Assembly (NCBI GenBank): GCA_965250265.1
Contig: CBDFNO010000014.1
Location: 434,001 to 498,000, forward strand
Length of the DNA: 64,000 nucleotides
Direction of reading: 5' to 3'
DNA from: PRS1 sp965250265
GTDB lineage: Bacteria; Bacteroidota; Bacteroidia; Flavobacteriales; Flavobacteriaceae
Positions within the stretch are counted from its first letter, which is position 1; each line of letters begins with the position of its first letter. Below, in pieces: positions 57,632 to 64,000 of this stretch. The notes beneath the pieces are model-generated. The model saw only the letters and a list, made by a program, of their open reading frames with translations, was not told the origin of the DNA and searched no databases. A program made the position numbers and the translations under genes.

Positions 57632-57763
57632 TTACAACACCGTATAAAATTAATTGCTGGTTTTAGTCTATTTACGAAAGTCCTCGCGGACTTTCTATCT
57701 GTGATTTATTTGCTAACTTTAGTGCTTAAACCACGCAACTAATCTTATACAAAACCGTTGGCA
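57632..57763 (+). repeat. cassette site 25 (attC-like, 132 bp)
   Basis: Left arm GCATTACAAC, right arm GTTGGCA. Same as site 19 up to GTT. Class A. Confidence 0.82.
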
Positions 57764-57780
57764 ATAATTAAATAATATAA

Positions 57781-58347
57781 ATGGCTTGGATTCCACTATA
57801 CTTGAATAAATCAGACGAGAAAGAACTTCTGAACTTTCTAAATCAAGAAGAAGAAATTGCTTTCATAATCTCGAATGGAGATAATAATTGGAAAGCAGTT
57901 AATTCAATTAATAAATTTCCAGAATCAAGAATAGTTATTTGGCACATTCCAAGTGGAAAACTACCTCTAATAACACCTGATGACAGTGAAGAGTGGATAG
58001 AAGAACCTTTTAATGGATGGATTGAAAAAAGAAAAGGTGCTGATGAAAGAACTCCATATTTTGGAGCAGGATGGCCAGGAGTAATTCACCTAAATATTCG
58101 TACAAACAATGAAAGTAAAATTGGAATGTCATCATTCGAATGGATAGGAAACCATTACTCGATAATTGGAATTTCTGCAAGTGAGACGACTAAGAAATTT
58201 TGGAATCGTTTAAGAAGACAAATAAAAAAGAGAGCTGTTCAGATTTCCCGTTCTGACCGAGAAGGGAGCAAACCCGAAATTTTTACATTTAATGGAGCTT
58301 TGGGTGAGATTAAAAACGGTAAAGAAAGAAATATGAATCCAATCTAA
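57781..58347 (+). CDS. cassette 26: cytosolic protein of unknown function
   Basis: 188 aa without signal peptide or membrane segment. Trp-rich features include MAWIPLYLN, RIVIWHIPSGKLPL, GWIEKRKGAD and WNRLRRQIKKRAV. No family is recognised. Its cassette ends (GTTGGCAATA/TATTGCCAAC) equal those of cassette 1, although the genes are unrelated. Confidence 0.65.
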   Translation: MAWIPLYLNKSDEKELLNFLNQEEEIAFIISNGDNNWKAVNSINKFPESRIVIWHIPSGKLPLITPDDSEEWIEEPFNGWIEKRKGADERTPYFGAGWPGVIHLNIRTNNESKIGMSSFEWIGNHYSIIGISASETTKKFWNRLRRQIKKRAVQISRSDREGSKPEIFTFNGALGEIKNGKERNMNPI

Positions 58348-58353
58348 AACTAT

Positions 58354-58547
58354 TGCCAACACTGTATATAGCAAATAGGGCGTTCGGTGGATTGCGAAAG
58401 TTCAGTGCTATTTACAAACACCGCCAAATCGTTGATTTGGCTTTTAAAATGAATAAGTTAAAAACAAAATACAACGCTTTGGCTCAGTGCAAACTTGAAA
58501 GTTTATCGCCTTCTTCTTCCCTACTTGCCATATACTAAACGTTGTGA
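58354..58547 (+). repeat. cassette site 26 (attC-like, 194 bp)
   Basis: Left arm TATTGCCAAC matches GTTGGCAATA; right arm GTTGTGA. Inner arms GTATAT/ATATAC; CCAAATC/GATTTGG inside. Class B, close to site 15. Confidence 0.8.
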
Positions 58548-58587
58548 GTTATAAAACTGAAGTAATAAATCTAAAAAATAACTAAAT

Positions 58588-59067
58588 ATGAAAACATATT
58601 TTTCTGATGAAATCGTAAAAGTAACCTCTGAAAGAGTTCAAATTAGTTCTGACATTTCAGGTTTTGATAGGTCAATTAAAGACATTGGTGGTGTAACAGA
58701 ATGGCAACTAACAAAAAAGAATTATCTAGGTTATATTTCTGGGGCAATATCAGCTCTTTCGTTATACGTCTTGTACGAGAACTTATCTAATGGAGAAGTG
58801 TCCTTCGCTCAAGGTCTAACGATGACTGCTTTTATTGTGATTCTAGGATATCTAGCATACTGGTCTTTTAAAATTAGGGAATTAACTCAATTTGGCATGA
58901 CAATTTTATTAAATAATGGAGTAATCGGATTTAGTGGTGTAATTGCAAAACCAGGTAACATCCAAAGCGGAATTGGGAATTATAATGGCATTCGCAATCA
59001 ATCTGAAATTTCTGAAATAATAATAGCCATTAAAAAGGCTATAGGAGATTCAGCTGCCTCTGCATAA
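58588..59067 (+). CDS. cassette 27: DUF6232-like membrane protein
   Basis: 159 aa with a soluble beta-rich start (YFSDEIVKVTSERVQISS), two membrane helices (about 47-67 and 75-95), then a soluble C-terminal part with LLNNGVIGFSG. The layout resembles the DUF6232 family, which has no known function. Confidence 0.65.
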   Translation: MKTYFSDEIVKVTSERVQISSDISGFDRSIKDIGGVTEWQLTKKNYLGYISGAISALSLYVLYENLSNGEVSFAQGLTMTAFIVILGYLAYWSFKIRELTQFGMTILLNNGVIGFSGVIAKPGNIQSGIGNYNGIRNQSEISEIIIAIKKAIGDSAASA

Positions 59068-59091
59068 ATGAGTCAAAAAAGAAATAACAAC

Positions 59092-59151
59092 TCACAACAA
59101 GGTGTATAGTGCATACCCTTCGGGATACGCACCATACACAGAACGTTGTGC
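59092..59151 (+). repeat. cassette site 27 (compact, 60 bp)
   Basis: Left arm AACTCACAAC matches GTTGTGAGTT over 10 bases; right arm GTTGTGC. Inner arms GGTGTAT/CATACAC; tip CCCTTCGGG. Confidence 0.8.
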
Positions 59152-59255
59152 GTAATTTAAGAAACCTCATTACTCAACCAAAAACATAGTTCTCTCATTA
59201 TGACTTTTATGATAAAAAGAACTGAATTATTTTTGAGAAACTAAATAACTAAAAA

Positions 59256-60155
59256 ATGAAATTCTCTTTCAGTGTCATATTATTATGCTTGATTTTAAGT
59301 TGCAAAAGTTCAAAGAAATTTAATGACTTATATGAATTCGAACCAAGTTTAGCTTTCACTTATATGATTGGATATAATGGAGAAAATGTAGCGAATGAAA
59401 CCGACTTTGAAGCAGTTAAAATATATTCATATGATTTATTTGAAAATGGTAAGGTGAAAGACAGTTCCCTTATGGATTATCAAAATCTTGATTTTTATTT
59501 AACTCAAAAACATCACACGACCTATGAAGTAAAACATGATAGTTTAGGTAGAGATTATGAAAGATATGCTACCCGAATTTCGAAAAACGAAACTCATCTA
59601 AATTATAGAAAAGTTTATGACGGAAAATCAAATCTAAAAGAATGGATTGTTTTTAACAGAGATGGTCAAATCAATTTCAAAGTGTTTTATGATTACAATT
59701 CAGATAACAAATTAATAAGAGAAGCAAAATACTATGGATATTTTCTTTATGATGAGCCCAAATTGACAAGTCTTATCTACTATGAATACCCAAATGATTT
59801 AGAGAAAATGATAACCTATTGTGAAAATGAAACCGATAAATCAAAATGTAGTAGAATAGGATATTCTAAATACAATTCAAATAATCAGTTAATAGAAACA
59901 GATTTCGGGAATCTTGAAAATGGAGAATATAAAAGTCGTAGAAAAACTAAATACTTTTACTTTCAAGATAAAAAAGTAAAAGAAGAGTTTTATGAGTTTG
60001 ATATTCTAAAATATACTATAGTTTTAGAAAACAATTCAAATGGACTTCTTCATATTTATAAAATTATATTCCCAGATAAAAAACGCCAAATGAGTTTAAT
60101 GAAATATTATTACGGAAAAGAAAGAAAAACTACGCACAACAACGTGTATAATTAA
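59256..60155 (+). CDS. cassette 28: lipoprotein of unknown function
   Basis: 299 aa with lipobox LILSC. It is rich in short beta strands with Tyr/Asp/Asn, such as LKEWIVFNRDGQINFKVFYDY, similar to RHS/YD-like or MORN-like strand repeats. The last residues (TTHNNVYN) and the stop are encoded within site 28. Its leader resembles that of cassettes 19 and 25. Confidence 0.65.
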   Translation: MKFSFSVILLCLILSCKSSKKFNDLYEFEPSLAFTYMIGYNGENVANETDFEAVKIYSYDLFENGKVKDSSLMDYQNLDFYLTQKHHTTYEVKHDSLGRDYERYATRISKNETHLNYRKVYDGKSNLKEWIVFNRDGQINFKVFYDYNSDNKLIREAKYYGYFLYDEPKLTSLIYYEYPNDLEKMITYCENETDKSKCSRIGYSKYNSNNQLIETDFGNLENGEYKSRRKTKYFYFQDKKVKEEFYEFDILKYTIVLENNSNGLLHIYKIIFPDKKRQMSLMKYYYGKERKTTHNNVYN

Positions 60156-60263
60156 TTGCTACGGAATTTCCTCAACGGAAATTCACTTGAATTAATTACA
60201 TTTGTTTCACAGCGGAAAATCAGTACTGATTTTCCGCAACTAATCATACACAAACCGTTGGCG
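60134..60263 (+). repeat. cassette site 28 (attC-like, 130 bp)
   Basis: Left arm TACGCACAAC matches GTTGTGCGTA; right arm GTTGGCG. Inner arms GTGTAT/ATACAC; inner hairpin CGGAAAATCAGT/ACTGATTTTCCG. Class A variant. Confidence 0.8.
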
Positions 60264-60274
60264 TGCATTATAAA

Positions 60275-60946
60275 ATGAAAGAATTTGAACTAAAAAATAT
60301 AGACCCCGAGGATATTGAGGACTTACTCATAAAAGTAGAGGATTCTTTTGAAATCAAATTTGCCGACAACGAGCTTGCTCACGTACAGACCTTTGGTGAG
60401 ATATGCGACCACATCAAGAAGAAAATACAACTTGACCATATAGACGACTGTACGACACAACAAGCCTTTTACAAATTGCGGAGCACATTAGTTTCTGCAT
60501 TGCACGTTGACACAGAAAAAATAACTCCAGATACTTTACTTCAAGACCTCTTGCCAAGGCGAATAAGAAAATCAAAGGCACAGCAAATAGAACAATCTTT
60601 AGGATTCAAGTTATCACTCTTAAGGCCACCTCATTATGTGACAGGTTTTCTTGTTCTGCTCCTTTTAACTTCTTTGGTTGCTCTTGCGTTTACTTGGCAA
60701 TTTGGACTTGCAGGACTTGGACTTTCAATTGGTGGACTATGGCTTGCAGCTAAGACTGGAAATGAACTTGATTTAAAAACTGTCGGACAACTTGCAGAGA
60801 AAATGACAAGAGAGAATTACTTAAGGTCCAGACGCAATCCAAAGACGTATAATGACAATGAAATAGAAAAAGTCCTCACTGACTGGTTCAGCAACGACTT
60901 GGGAATTGATAAGTGCAAATTAACGCGAGAAGCGAGATTGACTTAA
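60275..60946 (+). CDS. cassette 29: membrane protein with acyl-carrier-like segments
   Basis: 223 aa from the ATG at 60275; a GTG at 60263 lies in the cassette end. The N-terminal 80 residues are helical and acidic (IEDLLIKVEDSFEIKFADNELAHVQTFGEICDHI), reminiscent of an acyl carrier protein fold, but no DSL attachment site is visible. One hydrophobic region (about 118-155) follows, then a C-terminal helical part. Function is unknown. Confidence 0.6.
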   Translation: MKEFELKNIDPEDIEDLLIKVEDSFEIKFADNELAHVQTFGEICDHIKKKIQLDHIDDCTTQQAFYKLRSTLVSALHVDTEKITPDTLLQDLLPRRIRKSKAQQIEQSLGFKLSLLRPPHYVTGFLVLLLLTSLVALAFTWQFGLAGLGLSIGGLWLAAKTGNELDLKTVGQLAEKMTRENYLRSRRNPKTYNDNEIEKVLTDWFSNDLGIDKCKLTREARLT

Positions 60947-60960
60947 AAATAAAAACGACA

Positions 60961-61027
60961 CGCCAACAAAATGTATAGTTCATAGCACCTTTTAGGGTGC
61001 TACGAAACCATACACTGACCGTTGCCA
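60961..61027 (+). repeat. cassette site 29 (compact, 67 bp)
   Basis: Left arm CACGCCAAC matches GTTGGCGTG; right arm GTTGCCA. Stem TAGCACC with GGGTGCTA. Confidence 0.78.
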
Positions 61028-61037
61028 TTAATTTAAA

Positions 61038-61490
61038 ATGACTGTCATTAATTCAATATTTTCGATTTCAATAAGTTTGATTTTCCTAATCATTAATCTG
61101 AATAGCGGAATAAAAAATACTGAAATTCAAAACAGATATTTGACTAAAAATAAAAATTGTGAAATTGAAAGCGTAACTCTGAAAACGGAACGAATTGAAA
61201 AGAAACGCAAGTTTTTATTTTGGACTTTAAGTCATAAAAAAGTAATCGTAACAGACCGAATTATAGATTCAAATGGAAGAAAAAATTTTGAAAAAAAATC
61301 AGTTTTCATCTGTTCAATGGACGCTTGCGATGACCGAAAATTCAATAGAATAAAAATTGTCGGAAAAGAAATCTGGGTATTTAGTTACGGAAAAAATGTG
61401 GACAAAGTTAAACCCATAAAACGTTATGATTTTTGCGGAAAATTTATCGGAACTAAAAAATGGGAAGATGGAGATTATCATGAAATATAA
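61038..61490 (+). CDS. cassette 30: small membrane-anchored protein
   Basis: 150 aa with one N-terminal hydrophobic segment (FSISISLIFLIINLN) and a basic, beta-rich soluble part with two Cys (CSMDAC). No family is recognised. The ATG lies 10 bases after GTTGCCA. Confidence 0.6.
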   Translation: MTVINSIFSISISLIFLIINLNSGIKNTEIQNRYLTKNKNCEIESVTLKTERIEKKRKFLFWTLSHKKVIVTDRIIDSNGRKNFEKKSVFICSMDACDDRKFNRIKIVGKEIWVFSYGKNVDKVKPIKRYDFCGKFIGTKKWEDGDYHEI

Positions 61491-61498
61491 AAAACTAA

Positions 61499-61631
61499 TG
61501 GCAACAATGTATAACCGCAATTACGGCGGATTCGACTACATTCGAATCCACTCGGAATTGCGAGCGTCAGTACTTAATCGAAAAGTAGTAATTTAAAACC
61601 CGTAACTGACGGTTATACGAGACCGTTAGCA
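61499..61631 (+). repeat. cassette site 30 (attC-like, 133 bp)
   Basis: Left arm TAATGGCAAC matches GTTGCCATTA over 10 bases; right arm GTTAGCA. Class D with a few substitutions against sites 10, 18 and 23. Confidence 0.8.
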
Positions 61632-61790
61632 ACAATAACCTCAACCTCAACCCTGCGAAAATGCAGGGTATCGGCACGGATACGCAAAACAAAAACCGCC
61701 TGAATAGGCTATTTTTTAATGTTTCGCTAATTGTTGCTAACGTTCGCCGTGTAACAAAAAAATAGCCCTTGCAACTGCTATGCAGTTGAC
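61625..61790. repeat. palindrome-rich junction with an inverted cassette-end sequence
   Basis: GTTAGCAACAAT (61625-61636) reappears as its exact complement at 61731-61742, followed directly by CGTTCGCCGTGT. Read on the minus strand, this is ACACGGCGAACGTTAGC, the same right end as site 31. Hairpins CCCTGC/GCAGGG, CAACTGC/GCAGTTG and GGCTATTTTTT/AAAAAATAGCC (61707-61717, 61757-61767) also lie here. It may be a collapsed or inverted cassette site. Confidence 0.5.
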
Positions 61791-61810
61791 TTAAATTTAA
61801 ACCCTTTATT

Positions 61811-62200
61811 ATGAGTTTATTTAATATACCAAAATTCGACTTTCCAAAATTAAATCCTGAATTAACATTAGATTTAAGAGACCCTGACGAAATAACTAAA
61901 GAAATATTAGAGTTCTTAAGACAAACGACAATAGAACAATCTAAAACATCTATAAGACAATTTCGAGCAAACCTGTTATTAACCATATCTACAATAATTA
62001 TTGGTGTAATTGCTTTAACTCCTTTATTCACTGACCAAAATAAAACTCATAATAATATTCATAATGAGCAAATATCAAAACTAATAAAGCTACAAGAACA
62101 AAACACCATATTAATATCTGAATTGTCATCCAATTTGAACGACCTGAATCATCAAGTGCAAACTTTGGAGAAACAAATTCAAGAAACTTCCAAAAATTAA
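61811..62200 (+). CDS. cassette 31: membrane protein with coiled coil
   Basis: 129 aa. An acidic N-terminus (FPKLNPELTLDLRDPDEITKEILEFL) is followed by one membrane helix (about 55-74). A C-terminal coiled coil follows (ISKLIKLQEQNTILISELSSNL). No family is recognised. It is the last gene before the final visible cassette site. Confidence 0.65.
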   Translation: MSLFNIPKFDFPKLNPELTLDLRDPDEITKEILEFLRQTTIEQSKTSIRQFRANLLLTISTIIIGVIALTPLFTDQNKTHNNIHNEQISKLIKLQEQNTILISELSSNLNDLNHQVQTLEKQIQETSKN

Positions 62201-62238
62201 ATTTATTCATCATTAATATTTATTTAGGTTATTGCGTG

Positions 62239-62264
62239 ATTGACATGGTTTCGTGAATGTCAAT
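62239..62264. repeat. 8-bp inverted repeat after cassette 31 gene
   Basis: ATTGACAT and ATGTCAAT are separated by 10 bases, 40 bp downstream of the stop. It has no T-run, so it is at best a weak terminator. The stretch 62201-62391 holds no other gene. Confidence 0.35.
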
Positions 62265-62391
62265 AACACCTGTACTTTCTTTTACTATTTACTATGTTTT
62301 AAAAAGATGTTCATTACTAATAGTTTTATTTATTAAGAACAGTGCTTTTATGGATTTTAAAAAAAATTACTATATTACTGTTGCTAACACT

Positions 62392-62516
62392 GTGTATAAT
62401 TAATTGCTACGCAATTGGGCTATTATTTTGTTTTTCGCTTACTTGTTCTCGGTATTTTAAAACAAGTTTTAAATCCCTACACAAACGCAAAAAATCATAC
62501 ACGGCGAACGTTAGCC
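62392..62516 (+). repeat. cassette site 31 (attC-like, 125 bp)
   Basis: Left arm TTGCTAAC matches GTTAGCAA at 61625; right arm GTTAGCC. Inner arms GTGTAT/ATACAC. This is the last site in the window. Confidence 0.75.
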
Positions 62517-62646
62517 ACAAGCTGAAAACCCACCGCACAAATAGCACATTTGCAATTCGCACCGACCGACCCACAACCCAAAATTGCAAAAGAGCTATTT
62601 TTTCCCACCCCGCCAGTATGAAAATCCAAAAAAGATTCTTAATTTT

Positions 62647-62661
62647 GGACAAATATTGTCC
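62647..62661. promoter_or_regulatory. operator candidate of the XRE regulator
   Basis: GGACAA-ATA-TTGTCC is a perfect inverted repeat 30 bp before the regulator start. The position and symmetry fit a control-protein binding box of restriction-modification systems. Confidence 0.55.
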
Positions 62662-62690
62662 TGAAATAATTTTCAAGAATAAAGAAGGTA

Positions 62691-63023
62691 ATGACAGCAA
62701 AAGAATCGTTTGGAGAACATATCAGAGCATTAAGGGAAAACCAAAAACTTCCACTTAGGAAAGTTGCAGCAGCATTGGACATTGACCCCTCTACGTTGAG
62801 TAAAATTGAACGTGGAGAACGAACTGCTAATAAAGAAATGTTACCGCTATTAGCCGACTTATTCAGCGAAAGCGAAGAAGAGTTAGGACTTATACTAATG
62901 AGTGATAAAGTGGCTTACGACTTGGTGCAAGAAGAAAATCCAGACCAAATTCTAAAGGTTGCCGAAGAAAAAATTAAATACTTAAAAAACAAGAATCTTC
63001 AACAAGGTTCGCTTGACTTATAG
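62691..63023 (+). CDS. XRE-family regulator of the restriction gene
   Basis: 110 aa with an N-terminal helix-turn-helix (LPLRKVAAALDIDPSTLSKIERGER), a classic XRE/Cro domain, and a short helical tail. It has a good ribosome site (AAGAAGG). The restriction-type gene starts 2 bases after its stop, so it probably acts as a control protein timing that gene's expression. Confidence 0.88.
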   Translation: MTAKESFGEHIRALRENQKLPLRKVAAALDIDPSTLSKIERGERTANKEMLPLLADLFSESEEELGLILMSDKVAYDLVQEENPDQILKVAEEKIKYLKNKNLQQGSLDL

Positions 63024-63025
63024 CC

Positions 63026-64000
63026 ATGACGATAAAAGACCTTGTTCAAAAATATCACGCAAACAGAGATGCTTACTTAAAAGCAGACTACAACGAAACA
63101 CAGTTGCGTACCGATTTCTTAGACCCTTTATTTGAAATGTTGGGTTGGGATATCAAAAACAATCAGGGAAAACCGACCAACGAAAGGGAAGTTTTAGTTG
63201 AAGAAGCTTTAAAGGAAGATGCAAGCAGTAACACGAAAAAACCCGATTACACTTTCCGACTTTTTTCAGAACGAAAATTCTTTTTGGAGGCTAAGAAACC
63301 TCATGTGAAAATTGATTCTGACCCTGAACCTGCAAAGCAAGTTCGCAGATATGGATTTACAGCTAAACTCAAAATATCTGTCCTTTCCAACTTTGAGCAC
63401 CTAGCCATTTATGACTGCTCTCAAAAAGTAGATAAAGACGATTCTGCTACGAAAGCACGAGTGAAAATTTACCACTACACGGAATACGAGGAAGCCTTTG
63501 AAGAAATTCAAAATCAGCTTAGTCATGAGGCGGTTTACACAGGAGAATTTGATGAAACATGGAAAGAAATTGAAAGTCAACTCAAACTTTCCAGTGTTGA
63601 TGATTTATTCCTGCAACAAATCAACGAATGGCGTTTAATTCTTGGACAAGAAATCTACTCCCACCAAAACCAGTTAGATGAAGCCCAGTTAAACGACATT
63701 GTTCAAAGCTATATCAACAGTATTATTTTCCTTCGAGTATGTGAAGACAGGAATATTGAGGTTTATAAAACACTCCTGAACTTTGCCGACAATGAAGATT
63801 TTAATGCACTCATTCATAAATTCAGGGAAGCCGACAAAAAATACAATGCAGGGCTTTTCAACCACACGTTGACCGAAGAAATAATTTCCAACAATAGTTC
63901 AGCTTTTTGGACGATAATTAAACAACTTTATTTTCCTGAAAGCACCTATTCGTTTGTTGTTTTTGCTTCCGATATTCTCGGAAATATCTATGAAATTTTC
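63026..64000 (+). CDS. type IIG-like restriction-modification enzyme (3' end outside the window)
   Basis: The first 325 codons are visible. The N-terminal nuclease domain has the pattern RTDFLDPLFEMLGWD, then KPDYTFRLFSERKFFLEAKKP. This gives a PD-(D/E)XK arrangement with Asp in PDY and Glu-Ala-Lys. Helical parts follow (FLRVCEDRNIE, typical of Eco57I-type enzymes). The methyltransferase motifs expected downstream are beyond the edge. It is coupled to the XRE gene. The unit begins at GTTAGCCACAAGC and may be cassette 32. Confidence 0.85.
   Translation, partial: MTIKDLVQKYHANRDAYLKADYNETQLRTDFLDPLFEMLGWDIKNNQGKPTNEREVLVEEALKEDASSNTKKPDYTFRLFSERKFFLEAKKPHVKIDSDPEPAKQVRRYGFTAKLKISVLSNFEHLAIYDCSQKVDKDDSATKARVKIYHYTEYEEAFEEIQNQLSHEAVYTGEFDETWKEIESQLKLSSVDDLFLQQINEWRLILGQEIYSHQNQLDEAQLNDIVQSYINSIIFLRVCEDRNIEVYKTLLNFADNEDFNALIHKFREADKKYNAGLFNHTLTEEIISNNSSAFWTIIKQLYFPESTYSFVVFASDILGNIYEIF

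Larger units (their letters stand above)
34553..62516 (+). mobile_element. integron-like array of 31 gene cassettes
   Basis: Thirty-one consecutive units, each with one or two plus-strand genes (two units have none), each end in a hairpin site. Every unit starts GTTR plus variable bases and ends with the complement of its own first 7-12 bases followed by the next site. The genes are unrelated to each other, mostly lack homologs I recognise, and include exact duplicates. This is the organisation of an integron cassette array. The core sequences and the recombinase differ from those of classical IntI integrons. Confidence 0.85.

Noticed and set aside
58353..58538. 61-codon plus-strand frame
   Set aside because: It lies entirely in site 26, a structured recombination site.
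61567..62031. 154-codon minus-strand frame
   Set aside because: It overlaps site 30, the junction hairpins and the cassette 31 gene antisense; no domain or start signal.
34553..62516. Repeated intergenic sequences as a CRISPR array
   Set aside because: The repeats are 52-197 bp, palindromic and differ in class, the spacing is gene-sized, and there are no cas genes.
34553..62516. Insertion sequences spreading the repeats
   Set aside because: No transposase gene, no terminal inverted repeats with target duplications were seen.
62342..62758. 138-codon plus-strand frame
   Set aside because: It runs through site 31 and into the XRE gene in another frame; the composition is not protein-like.

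Overview
The window looks like a chromosome segment of a marine-type member of the Flavobacteriaceae (Bacteroidota). The evidence is low G+C, an alternative complex III operon (actABCDEF) read into a cytochrome oxidase, Bacteroidota-type lipoprotein signals, few Shine-Dalgarno sequences, and typical core genes. No species can be named from sequence alone.

Positions 1-33.3 kb are ordinary core genome. Reading on the minus strand, actA-actB-actC-actD-actE-actF-coxB (9.0 kb down to 1) encode quinol:cytochrome c oxidoreductase and the start of a cytochrome c oxidase. A SPOR protein and a bidirectional terminator follow. Next comes tRNA-Gln - terminator - rimP - nusA - infB on the minus strand. 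Then come a large DUF2723 membrane protein with a polysaccharide deacetylase, a CXXC-less thioredoxin-like protein, a metallophosphoesterase, CutC, a VOC protein, a sugar MFS permease and a Tat-exported asparaginase. A cyanophycin locus follows (cyanophycin synthetase, a divergent cyanophycinase, and an isoaspartyl peptidase close by), with a small membrane-anchored winged-helix regulator. DNA polymerase I and a zinc-ribbon protein end the core part.

Positions 33.4-62.5 kb are the striking part: an integron-like array. A tyrosine recombinase (376 aa) is followed by a palindromic attI-like site and then by 31 gene cassettes, all on the plus strand. Each cassette ends in a hairpin recombination site of about 52-197 bp. 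Every cassette starts with GTTR plus about 6 variable bases and ends with the exact reverse complement of its own start (7-12 bp). Inside these arms each site carries a second pair of arms that co-vary (GTGTAT with ATACAC, GGCTAT with ATAGCC, GTATA with TATAC). This is the R-box / spacer / L-box / variable-stem layout of integron attC sites. However, the core does not fit GTTRRRY, and the recombinase lacks the integron-integrase insertion, carries an extra N-terminal region, and is transcribed in the same direction as the cassettes. Cassette cargo is mostly lipoproteins, secreted and small membrane proteins of unknown function. It also includes an MmeI-like restriction-modification enzyme, a RES-domain protein, an HNH-like protein, a POT-like transporter, and two copies of a gene-less cassette. 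Several cassettes are exact or near duplicates, in the same order.

Positions 62.5-64 kb hold an XRE regulator with a palindromic operator candidate and the start of a large restriction-type gene. Its left edge looks like a cassette start, so the array may continue beyond the window.
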